Assembly (NCBI GenBank): GCA_951640165.1
Contig: OX621256.1
Span: 7,626,001 to 7,690,000 of the forward strand
From: Pseudoips prasinana
Lineage: Eukaryota; Arthropoda; Insecta; Lepidoptera; Nolidae
Length of the DNA stretch: 64,000 nt
Direction of reading: 5' to 3'
Positions 10,809 through 21,400 of the stretch are shown piece after piece. Position 1 is the stretch's first letter, and each line of letters opens with the position of its first letter. The notes below the pieces were generated by a model, which saw nothing but the letters and a program-made list of their open reading frames with translations, searched no databases and was not told the origin of the DNA. Made by a program: the position numbers and the translations under genes.

Positions 10809-10947
10809 GCAGACGCCAGTACATCAAGCTACCCTAATTTGTCAAATTTCCCCAATTTAAAGTGAACCTTATGCTTTTGTGATAAAGTTGAAAATCTATA
10901 AAAGAAATTTGACAGATTGGGGTAGCTGGATGTGCTGGCGTCTGTAC
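10809..10947. mobile_element. MITE-A copy 1
   Basis: Near-palindromic 139-bp element: 'CAGACGCCAGTACATCAAGC' at one end and its complement 'GATGTGCTGGCGTCTGTAC' at the other, with inner arms 'TTTGTCAAATTTCC' and 'AAATTTGACAGATTGGGGTA'. Seven copies occur in the window. Confidence 0.9.
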
Positions 10948-10949
10948 TT

Positions 10950-11890
10950 GTTCACCCAAGTTAATTAGTCACAGCTCAGAAACTGAAACAACTCATAGTG
11001 TTTGAATTGACTAGAGAAATGAGACTAGGAATAAGATTATTAATTTTTTTACTACGTCTATTCGTCCTATTCTGCGGTAAAGCGAATATAAGAAAACATT
11101 TACTTTTTTAATCACTAACATAAATAATGTAAAAAAAACACTTCAAAAATACCGGTATATATAACGTATAACAATATTAGTGTCAAATATTTTCAGGAAT
11201 AGATTATTAGGTCATACTGCTTAGAGGAAAAATAAGAAATAAAGGTTGTATTACAAATAAACAAATTTATTTTAACACTAAAAATAAAATACTATGTAAG
11301 ATTTTTTTTTCTTAACCATATACACTAATGACACAAATCTTTATTCTAATGTGTTGTACTTAAAACATTATAAAATGGTTCGGCCAATATTGAAATGTGA
11401 AATTAATTATCCGTGTAAATATTTGATATTAATTTTGTTACACGTTTTTGTAATCATTATTTACATGAAAGGTTGATTTAATCTTAGTTTAGAGTTATAC
11501 TTAAATGTTAAGTTAAGTTTTGTTTAACAACTCACTTCGTACACTCATGTTGGTGGATACATTCTACTTGTCTTTATTATGTAGGTAATAAGGCTGATAT
11601 TCGTAATGCAAACTCACGTGGTATTGATAAACTTTTTTTTCTAAAATACTCTACTTTTTACGATGTAAGGTTTTGCAATGTTATTCTAAGTTTATTATAG
11701 CGATTAAGTTATTTATGTAAACAAACTTTTAATGACTACCCGCTGTTCAATAAGTCTATTGTATTTTAAAATGTTGTTATTGCGTTAAAACTTTGTGTTA
11801 AAATCTAATTAAGATTTTTACTCTAATGGAGGCGATTGGTATATGAATCACTAATCGAAAAGGGCATTTCGAGATAAGGAATTTAAGGTA
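10950..11890. other. no recognisable feature
   Basis: AT-rich non-coding sequence without a gene, obvious repeat or hairpin that I can name. Confidence 0.4.
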
Positions 11891-11894
11891 TTTG

Positions 11895-12440
11895 GTTCTG
11901 GTGGAACTAGAGAAACTTTTTGCTCCAATTCCATGCATTTTGATAATGGAACAAATTAAACAAAACTTAATCGAACTCTAACCTGACCGAATGATTTGTT
12001 CCATTATCAAAATGCATGGAAGTAATTGCTGGTGGAACTAGTGAGACTTTTTTTTTCTCTGTGGTTCCAGGCATTTTGAAAATGGAACAAATCAAACAAA
12101 ACTTAATCGAACTCTACCCTAACCTAATCATTTGTTCCATTATCAAAATGCATGGAACTAATTACTGGTGGAACTAGTGACATTTTTTTAGTAGTTCCAT
12201 GCATTTTGATAATGGAAGAAATTAAACAAAACTTAATCGAACTCTAACCTGACCGAATGATTTGTTCCATTATCAAAATGCATGGAAGTAATTGCTGGTG
12301 GAACTAGTGAGACTTTTTTTTTCTCTGTGGTTCCAGGCATTTTGAAAATGGAACAAATCAAACAAAACTTAATCGAACTCTAACCTAACCTAATCATTTG
12401 TTCCATTATCAAAATGCATGGAACTAATTGCTGGGGCTCC
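11895..12440. repeat. tandem palindromic units with a 271-bp higher-order repeat
   Basis: Four units of about 135 bp, each an inverted pair: 'CATGCATTTTGATAATGGAA' or a close variant, a spacer 'AAACAAAACTTAATCGAACT', then the complementary arm 'TTCCATTATCAAAATGCATG'. Odd and even units differ (poly-T and 'CTCTGTGGTTCCAGG' variants), so the repeating block is a dimer of about 271 bp (about 11928 and 12200). Linkers read 'GCTGGTGGAACTAGTGA'. Confidence 0.85.
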
Positions 12441-12687
12441 ACCGGCTAAGTCACCGAACATCGATTTCTTAAATGGCGTTCAAATAAATAAAGGTTAAAA
12501 ATGACTCAATCAATAGTTAAATCGGCGTCAACGTTGACAATCGATTCCGGATCATTTATGACGTCATGTGTGAGTATGTGAAGCCGATTTAACGCTTGTT
12601 TAAGTAATTTATAACATTTATTTATTTGAACGATATTCGATGTGTGTAAAAAATCGATGTTCGGCGACTTAGCCGGTACAGCCCCTG
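12434..12687. mobile_element. Harbinger-like MITE with 3-bp CTG target duplication
   Basis: Long terminal inverted repeats: 'GGGCTCCACCGGCTAAGTC' with 'GAACATCGATTTCTTAAA' at the left, and the complement of the right end 'GACTTAGCCGGTACAGCCC'. It is inserted inside the palindromic array: the flanks give CTG before and CTG after, and removing it restores the array linker 'GCTGGTGGAAC'. CWG duplications are typical of some PIF/Harbinger elements. No coding capacity. Confidence 0.8.
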
Positions 12688-12689
12688 GT

Positions 12690-12980
12690 GGAACTAGTGA
12701 AAATGATCCATTCTTGTGACGTCACCATAATAAAAGGAGTTGATTCATAGTATGTTTATGAGTCTTAAAAGTTAAATAAACCTTTTTACCTCAAAGTCAT
12801 GTAGATAATAATTCAAAATGTGTAAGCACGTCACGGTATGACTACATAGTAGTACCATGGTGTTCTGGGCACATTTTGGTTTTGTCATCTATACATGACT
12901 GGTAGTCTAAATAAATAAATACGTAATATTAAATATTATCCCTACGAAGGCATGGTTGCTACGTATAGGAAAAAAAAATC
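12690..12980. other. no recognisable feature
   Basis: Begins with one leftover array linker ('TGGTGGAACTAGTGA'), then unique AT-rich DNA. Confidence 0.4.
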
Positions 12981-12984
12981 TTCT

Positions 12985-13230
12985 CTCATCTGCCTCATAA
13001 TAGCTGTAAAAAAAGAAGTCCTCTGCTGAATAAAAGCCTCCCCAAAAGATTTCCACCATGGAGTGGTGTGCATATTTGGAGGGATATGCCATAATCGCCA
13101 CGCTAGACAGACTGGTTGGCGAGCGCAATATGATGGTCATAGAATGCAGACACTGCTGCCCGTCTTCTGGTAGATATTCCCTCGGGATGACTTCTACGTT
13201 CCCCCGTGATGAGATGGAATGATGATATTC
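12985..13230 (-). repeat. dispersed repeat D, minus orientation
   Basis: Contains 'GCCATAATCGCCACGCTAGA', 'GGTAGATATTCCCTCGGGAT' and 'GATGAGATGGAATGATGATA', the complement of the blocks at 13340-13580. The two copies form an inverted pair about 110 bp apart. Confidence 0.65.
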
Positions 13231-13339
13231 TGATAAAATTAAATTAATTTAAACAAAGGAAATACAATTAATAAAAATAAATAGTCAAAAATATCTGAAA
13301 CGGACTAGAAAGGTGCTTAATTTGAAACCATAAATTAAG

Positions 13340-13580
13340 GTCAGATAGGGTCAGATAGAATATCGCCACCCCTTTTCATCCCGTGGGGGGCGTAGAAGTC
13401 ATCCCGAGAGAATATCTACCAAAGAACGAGTAGCAGCATCTCTCTGTGTACTATAGCCATCATACTGCGATCGCCAACCCGTCTGCCAAGCGTGGCGATT
13501 ATGGCATATCCCTCCAAGTGATGGACACAACTCCATTGTGCCTTTGTCCAGCCGTGGACATCATTCCGCTGATGATGATG
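13340..13580 (+). repeat. dispersed repeat D, plus orientation
   Basis: 'AATATCGCCACCCCTTTTCA', 'CGATCGCCAACCCGTCTGCC', 'GTGGCGATTATGGCATATCC' and a 'CTTTGTCCAGC' end followed by (GAT)n. This order of blocks looks like a LINE or SINE 3' end common in Lepidoptera. Confidence 0.65.
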
Positions 13581-13744
13581 ATGAAAGAAAAGATTCCAGT
13601 AAATATTTTATTAACAGCCTGAACAAATTGCCCACATGGAGATGTGCCATTTTTGTGATCAGTGATTCATATCTTAATATGGTGAAGTTTTATTGTTTTT
13701 TTTTATTTCTACGATTTGTAAAGAACTGGTCCGGAATATCTGAG

Positions 13745-13882
13745 GTACAGCTGCCAGCAAATCCAGCTACTTCAATCTGTCAAATTTCTTTTATAGATTT
13801 TCAACTTTATCGCAAAAGTATAAGGTTCATTTTCAATTGGGGAAATTTGGCAGATTGGGGTAGCTTGATGTGCTGGCGTCTA
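13745..13882. mobile_element. MITE-A copy 2
   Basis: 'CAGCTGCCAGCAAATCCAGC' at the left and 'GATGTGCTGGCGTCTA' at the right; inner arms as in copy 1. The ends are slightly decayed. Confidence 0.85.
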
Positions 13883-13889
13883 CCACCGG

Positions 13890-14475
13890 TTGTACTATTT
13901 ACCTTGTTGATTATTGATTATTTGGTTGATTATTGAAATTTTAAAATGTCGTTACTTGTGTCTTGAAATTAAGAATGGGATTGACAATCAGTTGCGTCTT
14001 TTTTATAGCTTTCTCTGTCTCACCAGAGACAAATAATATTGTTTAAATACCCATTCTTATAATACTTGATTATAATATAACCCCCATACTTATAAATAGA
14101 AATCAGCTTGGTTGAAATGCTTTATTTCATTTGCTCGAATTGTATGCATGTCGCATGATAAAGACAAAATATTTTCTCAATTATTCTTATGAGTATGGGG
14201 ATAAGTTTTGTTTTTTAACGCCTTTTTTAATATTGTTTTGATCCTGATCTCTCAGTTTTTATGTTTTGCTATACCAATGCTATGGCAAAATTATTGCCTA
14301 TGCATCTTTGATAAGAAATCGTTATATTATTTTTTAGTTTTTAAAGTTGATTTATTAAAATAAAGACTTGAAATCGATAACTGTGTTTATATTTGTGTCA
14401 TTGTCAATTTGTACATTGTACAGTCAACGGCGAAAGTAGATGATCAAAATCGGGAATGTAATATTAATTATTGTA
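13890..14475. other. no recognisable feature
   Basis: AT-rich non-coding DNA without recognised genes or repeats. Confidence 0.4.
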
Positions 14476-14479
14476 TACT

Positions 14480-15210
14480 AGCTGTGGCCGCAACTTCATC
14501 CGCACATTTTGGAATGACTCCGTTAATATTATATCAGAATATCTCTTGTGTTTTGTCTCTTGTCGCAAAGTTATAAAACATTTACATAAATCTAACATAC
14601 TTCAAGAGAGGTGGGCATAGCGTTTATTCGCTCAAAGAGCAGCCCGACTGGGGAAGTACCTCCACCTTACAGAAGACATTCCTTAATAATAACATTAATA
14701 ATTTAAATGTTGTGTTTCCGAGTGTGAGTAAGGTCGCCAGAGCTCATTGGGGTGGGGGGAAGGGTCAGCAACACTTGTTTGCTGACTGTTAAAGGCCGGC
14801 AATGCACCCGCGACACCTCTGGTGTTGCGAGTGTCTATGGGCGGCGGTGATCACTTACCATCAGGTGAGCCACTTGCTCGTTTGTCGCCATCTGATATTA
14901 AAAAAAAATATATTTCCATGCAACCTTTCATCCCCAATTCCCTTGAGGCTAGAACATTTAAAACATTGAATGTCATATTTATTTATATTGAATCAACGGC
15001 CTAAAATTTGTTTCAAGCTTCTAGCCCTAAAAATGACGATACTTCCATACAACTTTTCAAGTTTCTACCCCTTACTACCCTTTTCGCATTAAAAAGTAGC
15101 CTGTCCTTTCTCAGGATCTAGACTATCTGTCTACCAAATTTCTTTTAACTCGTTCCAGTAGTTGTGGCGTGAAAGCGCGACAAACAAGAGTTACTTTCGC
15201 ATTTATAATA
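14480..15210 (+). repeat. RTE-like LINE tail interrupted by a second tail
   Basis: The outer element starts 'CTAGCTGTGGCCGCAACTTC' and ends 'TTTCGCATTTATAATATTAA'. A second repeat (about 14640-14905, with 'GGCCGGCAATGCACCCGCGA' and 'ACTTACCATCAGGTGAGCCA') sits inside it. Both are familiar lepidopteran retroelement 3' ends; no coding sequence is left. Confidence 0.55.
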
Positions 15211-15214
15211 TTAA

Positions 15215-15460
15215 GTAAGGATTATATCAAAATAGTGTGGCGGTGAAGTATTCTAAAGTGCGTGAGTGTTAAGTGCAAAAAGTATTAGCTAAAAGATACT
15301 GCCTGACTGATGTTTGTAACTCTTTCACCCAAAACCTAGTCGATATTAACGAAAATTTATAGTAATATGCTTATACATCCGAATACCACATACCTAACCC
15401 ATAATTTATAAAATTTTAAGCGGGATAAACCGCGCACAGCTAGGTAGTCATTCACAAACT
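15215..15460 (+). repeat. RTE-like LINE tail fragment
   Basis: Ends with 'GCGGGATAAACCGCGCACAG' and 'CTAGGTAG', the weakened form of the conserved CCGCGG-containing terminus. Confidence 0.4.
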
Positions 15461-15689
15461 CAAACGTCTCGTCGGTTTTTTTATTGTCTACTTTTGCTGA
15501 TGACTGTATCATAAAGGCACATAGCTTTCCCCGTTATAAATTTGTGTGTAGCTATTTTAGTAATTATTTTTTTTATTTAATAGAGATGGTTCCGTACATA
15601 GACAGTATAACAAACTATGAAATCGAAATCACTGCCTGTGAAATAAAAAAAAAGAATTACTAGGAGTACACAAATAACGGGGAAAACTC

Positions 15690-17955
15690 GTAACATATTA
15701 ATAATAATAATAATAATAACATTTATTTCCAAAAAACAACAATACAGTATATTGAGTGTGGTCTAGTCCTCGCACTAGGATACCCTGTATTGCGAGAACT
15801 AGGTCCTTCCAAGTGGTTATATCTAACATGAATTATGTAACCTTATGATAACATTAAAATAACCTTAAAATAATTATATCTAAACATGTAAACAAGAAGA
15901 GAAGTGCTATACCGACAAGTGCCAATCAAAATAAGTAAAACAATAAGGGAAAAGATATACCAGGACATTAACAGCTGAATGTATGTGCGTGTTTGTCTAT
16001 AGTGGATGTGTACATGAGTGAGTTGTAGTGTAGGTATCGTGTGTGTATTTATATAATAATAGGAAGGTAACTATTGTTTCTGTTTTCGTGTGCTTTTAGT
16101 ATTATTATAGTAGTTCTTCGGTAGATTGATAGCTAAGTGAGTTAAGCCATGTAGACGTTGCTTGCCTACATTTATAATTAGATAAGTTCATTATGTTTAG
16201 GTAAGAATTCACTTTACCATAAATATGGGGACCGTTGTAGCTATAAGATTTCCGAGAATAATTAGAGCGTGATAAGGGTATTAACCATTTTGGTTTCCGT
16301 CGTGGCTTCATAATCACCGTAGTAAGCGAGGTTTTATGAAAGCGCAGTACTGTGGATAAAATGAAAAGTTGCCGGACGCGAAGGAATTTGGTTTCGGAAT
16401 ACAAGTCATCAGTGGAATAACGGAAAGGTTTTCTAAATGCAACTTTTATTACAGCACGTTGTGCTCGTTCTATTTGAAGAAATTTAGTCTTGTCTGCAGC
16501 CCCCCAAGAATTAACACCATATCTAAGCAGGGGCTGACATAAGGCTGTGTACACGAGTCTGATGGTTGCATCGTCAGCTACATCACGTAGCCTTCTAAAT
16601 ACACTCATCAGTTTACGTACCCTACCACTTAATGTGTCGATTTGCTTGGCCCAGTTTAGTTTATTATCGATACATATTCCTAGGTACTTTATGTCGCTTA
16701 CTTGGCTGAGAATTGGACAAGAGCAAGTAAGATTATGTCGGTCAGGGCAAGAATGTAGAGTAATCTTTACATTTTTGGGAGGAGCAGTTCTCTCAGTTAT
16801 GCGAAAAGCGATGACCTTAGTTTTGTCGGTATTCAAGGTCAAAAGATTATTATCTAACCATTGTGCTATTTCTTGGAGCCCAGTCTCAGTCAAATCACGA
16901 ACAGTTGGCCAGTCTTTGCCCCAGAAAATAAGGGCAGTGTCATCAGCAAAGCAAAATAGTTGTGTGTTGTGGAGGCTGATAGAGCAAAGATCATTGATGT
17001 ATGCCAAGAACAAGGTAGGTCCAAGGACACTGCCCTGTGGCACACCAAAGGAAATGGGAGTAAAATTACTATGGTGATCCCCAATACGCACATTCTGTTG
17101 CCGACCCTCCAAATAGGAAGAAAACCAATTGAGTGCCATACCTCGTATGCCCATTAGTTCAAGTTTTCTGAGTAAAATGGTTCGGGATACAGTGTCAAAT
17201 GCTTTTGCGAGGTCTAAAAAGACCCCTATGCATTTTGATCCCTCACCCACTTTATCAAAAACAAAGTCTGTAAGACTAATGATCGCATCCTCGGTTGATC
17301 GCTTCAATCTGAAGCCAATTTGGTTACTTGACAAAATGCTTTTCTGTTCTAGATAATGCATGAGGCGTTTGTTGACTATCTTCTCAAGAATTTTTGATAG
17401 TGTACTTAAGATAGAAATGGGTCTATAATTTGATGGATTGCCATAGTCTCCTGATTTGTAGACTGGAACCACGGAAGCAATTTTCAGACAGTCAGGAACA
17501 ATACCAGAAGACAGACTGAGGTTGCAGATATGTGCTATAGGAGCAACAATAGATTTTTTAGCTAGTTTTAGAACGTTGTTACTTATGCTGTCGCAACCGC
17601 TAGAAGATTTATTCTTAAGTTTGTCAATGATCTGGCTAACCTCGACCACGTCAGTTGGGGTCATGAAAAAGGAGTGAGGTGAGTTTAAGCTTGGAAGTTT
17701 TACCCTTTGCACTAGTTCTTGTTCGGCGATATTATTTTTTGTCAATATATTTGTGGCATAATTAGATCCTATGTTAGAGAAATATTCGTTTACCTTGTTC
17801 AGTGCTGTATTAGGGTCACTTTCAAATTTCAAGAGGTCTTCGTTGTGAGATGTTACGCTTGTCAAGTTACAGATTTCTTTGATTGTATCCCAGGTTTTTT
17901 TACTGTCACCTAAGCTATTATGTAGTTTCTCTCTGTCATGTTTGTTTTTAAGGGA
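15690..17955 (-). mobile_element. 5'-truncated LINE of the jockey/CR1 group
   Basis: The - strand carries a long intact reverse-transcriptase frame. It is followed by a 3' UTR ending 'GGAAATAAATG' and a (TTA)n tail at about 15700-15722. Homology to the plus-strand copy at 26760-29690, including the same 3' terminal sequence, shows it is the same family. Sequence similarity to LINE coding continues up to about 17955, where the copy is cut off, so the endonuclease domain is missing. Confidence 0.85.
16105..17865 (-). CDS. LINE ORF2 reverse transcriptase (5'-truncated)
   Basis: 586 codons are open from the first possible start. Coding continues upstream in frame to about 17950 without a stop. 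Reverse-transcriptase blocks appear in the usual order: '[20 protein letters not shown]', '[13 protein letters not shown]', 'GVPQGSVLGPTLFLAYINDL', 'CFADDTALIFWG' (the catalytic FADD box) and 'LGICIDNKLNW', then a C-terminal region ending 'QSTEELL'. Such enzymes copy their own RNA into a nicked chromosomal target. The apurinic-type endonuclease expected at the N-terminus is absent, so this copy cannot mobilise itself. The open frame suggests a young insertion. Confidence 0.85.
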   Translation of the reverse strand: MTSVTSHNEDLLKFESDPNTALNKVNEYFSNIGSNYATNILTKNNIAEQELVQRVKLPSLNSPHSFFMTPTDVVEVSQIIDKLKNKSSSGCDSISNNVLKLAKKSIVAPIAHICNLSLSSGIVPDCLKIASVVPVYKSGDYGNPSNYRPISILSTLSKILEKIVNKRLMHYLEQKSILSSNQIGFRLKRSTEDAIISLTDFVFDKVGEGSKCIGVFLDLAKAFDTVSRTILLRKLELMGIRGMALNWFSSYLEGRQQNVRIGDHHSNFTPISFGVPQGSVLGPTLFLAYINDLCSISLHNTQLFCFADDTALIFWGKDWPTVRDLTETGLQEIAQWLDNNLLTLNTDKTKVIAFRITERTAPPKNVKITLHSCPDRHNLTCSCPILSQVSDIKYLGICIDNKLNWAKQIDTLSGRVRKLMSVFRRLRDVADDATIRLVYTALCQPLLRYGVNSWGAADKTKFLQIERAQRAVIKVAFRKPFRYSTDDLYSETKFLRVRQLFILSTVLRFHKTSLTTVIMKPRRKPKWLIPLSRSNYSRKSYSYNGPHIYGKVNSYLNIMNLSNYKCRQATSTWLNSLSYQSTEELL

Positions 17956-18300
17956 TAGGGCATATTATAAGTAGGTAGGTACTATGGCGATCTGGAGTCC
18001 AGATGCCTTCGGGATCTTTTGAATATCCCGGAATAAAATACGTCGATTTAAACTTGAGATTATATTCTGTACTTTTACTATAGATGTTACACCATGTTAA
18101 GCTTAACGGGTTCTCTTTGACAGATAATTCTAGACTTTCTTTTTAAATATTTATTTATAAAACGATTTCTTTGAAGAACGAAGGTGCAGGACCATGGAGA
18201 TCGTCACAGTACCTACATATAAAAAAGTTATTCAGTCGAATTGAGAATCTCTTCCGTTTGACATTGACAATTTGACAGCAATGATCGTTGTATTATAATG
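17956..18300. other. intergenic DNA upstream of CFAP53
   Basis: No gene is recognised. An ATG directly followed by TAA lies at 18298-18303; if it is in the transcript leader it would be a minimal start-stop upstream frame. The transcription start site cannot be placed by eye. Confidence 0.3.
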
Positions 18301-18339
18301 TAAATAAATAATCATTTTATTATTTATTTATCTGTGAAA

Positions 18340-18411
18340 ATGGAACCGCAACCCCGGCAAAAGATACCTAAAGATGGGCCAGGACCTAGAGGATATCCTG
18401 ATTGTTACTAT
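18340..18411 (+). CDS. CFAP53: CFAP53 exon 1 (residues 1-24)
   Basis: ATG to TAT|gtaagt, phase 0. Encodes a proline- and glycine-rich start, '[20 protein letters not shown]'. It lies before a strong donor and joins exon 2 without a frame break. Confidence 0.7.
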
Positions 18412-21400
18412 GTAAGTTACATTTAACTAATGAACTATGAACTGGAAGACTCAGCGTGGGCAGACCCACGATGCAAATAGCGCTGCGCAAATAGGCCGGC
18501 AATTGTAGAGATCTTTGTCCAGCAGTGGAGGTCTTTCGGCTGATTATGATGATGATGAATGATTTATGACCTTAAAATAGAAATTTAGTACATTATGCAC
18601 TCACATACTAGCTGCGTCTTCAGGAGTAAGTACGTGCGCTGGCAAAGCCACGCCGTTGAGTGTTTGTGTGAAAAGTAAATGTAATAAATCGGGTCCGATT
18701 AAAACTAGTCTGACCTGACCCTGTATCTACTGTTTTTTTATACAAATAAAATTTCCGTATGGAATTAAGCTACACGTAATTAAAAATTACTTATAAATAT
18801 ATATATTGTGTATCTACACACTTAACTAAAGTGTGAACAATAATCGTTATTATTATGAACAAATCCTTACTAGAGGTATTGTTTACACTATATAATTAAG
18901 TGTGTTCAGAATTCTGGTTTAACCTTTTGACCGCCACAATCTTGCACAATAATGCTGGGCAAGGGTCTTGCATCTAGTTGGCCTGGTGGCTGTTCCGACT
19001 ATATTTGGGTTTACATTGATAGGACCTGTGTTAAAGGCTCCCCACCACATGAAGTGGAAGATACTTTGATGGTGGGCTCCGCGCTGTCTAATGCGGTTCA
19101 AGGATTCTGGGAAGTTGAAGAGACCTCGCAAGCCTCACGCTCAGATTCAGAACATGAGGAGTGTGAATTGTTTTACCAGAACAATACTGGTCGTCTCCGT
19201 TCTGGACGGATCATAACTCGTTTCCCGTTTCTTGCCGTACGGCCGACTCTGGGAGTTTCACGGTCGATTTGGCAATGAAACGCCGCATGAGTAGGGATTC
19301 GCTTCTCAGGGAGAAGTATGTGGAGTTCATGCGGGAGTACGAAAGTTTGGGCACATGTCAAAATTTGATTGGCGGTTGGGTAAGCATTTTACCTTCCCAC
19401 ACCACGCGGTGTAAACCGTCAAGTGGTAAGTTGCGTCCTGTGTTTCGTGGTTCTGCACGTACATCTACAGGTGCTTCATTGAATGATTGTTTGCACTCCT
19501 CTCTCTCTCTTGTTGGGAGATCTTTGTGATGTCATAACTTGTTTTCGGCGACGTCAGCTTTTGTTTGTAGTTGTAAATGAAGTTCCGGCAAACTGTTATT
19601 CACCCTGATGACCGTCAGTCCTAGATGGTGTTGTAGCGTGAGAGCCTTCAGGAGCCCATGGTGGTTTATGAATTTAACACCCATGCGTATGGATTGAGGT
19701 CATGATCTTTCGTGGCCATACGTTCGCTTTGGGAACTCGCGGATCGAGACCGTTTGACGTTTCCTCGCGCCGCCGCCATCTTGAAGGAGGATCTATATGT
19801 TGGTGATGTGTGCTCTGTGCACCACGGAGGATGGGGCAGCCCTGCTGCGTGATTAGCTAATTGGCATTTTGTCTTCAGCGGCTTATCAGCTACGAATGTG
19901 GATTTCTAATTCACTCGCCCTCTTGGAGGTATTACCTGAAGACCATCAGCACCACACCTGTTTGAAAATGTGGACAACCCTGCCATGATGGCTATGCCTG
20001 ACATTCAGTTTACGCCAGTAAGTACATGATATTGTTACGTACATGGTTGACCTGGAGGCACCTCGCGATGGAACACAGCTGTTCGCGCTGTCTACCGTAG
20101 CGAGGACATTTGAATCAAATGGTTGGATCTATTCGGTCTTGTTTTGGGAAAATGTTTTATGCAGAGAATTAGGACAGCTGGAATTGACTGGGACGCGCCT
20201 CTCCAGGGAAGTTTATTTCTCTTCAGGGAAGAGGATTTGGATCCATTCTTCCTGCGTTCATTAAGGTCTCACATCCCCGCTCTTTTCTCCCTCCAGAGAA
20301 GTACACATCTTACACCCTTGCATGGATTCTCTGATGCGCTTAAACGCGGTTATGCGGCCGTTGTGTTTCTCCGTACAGTAGGCGCTGCGTGGTGGCCAGG
20401 TGAGGGTCTCACTATCATGGCTAAGAGTAAGGTGGCGCGGCTTCGCACCGCTTTGACCATACCGAAATTGGAATCATCGGAACTTTGAAGTCGTCACTGA
20501 ATATTACTGCCATTTATGCTTGGACTGACGGCGCTCGAAAGATAATGAAAATCGCCTACATTTTGATGTTGAGAAGTCGCTTAGTTACTCAAGCGTCAGA
20601 AACTTATTATATTTTTTTATGTTGTGGTCATGTATTCACTAGGAAAGTCAGATTTCTGGTAAGGATTTTTACAAGATTTACATGGTCTAAATCTAGAACC
20701 AATTGCGATATAAAACATTTTTAAGATGTCGTTGCATTGTACGACTGTCTAGGGACTTATAATGTGCGCAATACTGATCAATTATCATATATTGACCTCT
20801 AAAACCACTACGTTATTCTGTCACACATCGCTAAACATTTCCGGGTACGCTAATTTCAATTACAGATGTCCATTTTCCAACGGTTAAAGTCTGGTATGTA
20901 TTTTTCCCAGCTATTGGTTATATGTGATAAAATCGAACCGATAAACACTAAACCTTTTTTAGGAATTTCTGACTAATACTTCGCTTCCATTTTTCCCTAT
21001 TCACCAGACTTCGAGAGTGCTCAATTCGACTGCCCGCTACGCTAAATTCGTGAAGAAACTGCGCAACAATGAAGAGGAGGCGCGTCGTGGCCAACAGAAC
21101 GAACTGAAGGAGCTTAAAGATAAACAGTGCAGCGATTTTTTCATACGATGCGACCGCAGGTGTGATACTAAATTTAGTCAGTTAGGGCCAGCGCAGACCG
21201 AGAGGATTTTAGAATGGGCACTAGAAAATCAACTTTAGATTTATAGGAATAAAGTGTATATATGCTTGAACCTGACCTAAAATGCTCGCGCAGTTTTGTG
21301 CGTAAATGTTCAAGCATACATGCAATTTATTTGAATAATTTTAAAGTTGATTTTCTAGTGCCTTAATAAAATCCTATCCGCTGCGCTTCTCTCGGTCTGC

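Noticed and set aside
11895..12440. Regular repeats considered as a CRISPR-like array
   Set aside because: The context is an intron-bearing animal genome; units are palindromic, spacers are not unique and no cas-like gene is present.
16547..17356. Plus-strand frames of up to 176 codons opposite the LINE
   Set aside because: Shadows of the minus-strand reverse transcriptase, which has all catalytic blocks.
21160..21238. Exon 2 open frame continuing to 21238 as an ordinary coding end
   Set aside because: The extra codons lie in a foldback element, whereas splicing at 21159 keeps phase with exon 3 and the family alignment.
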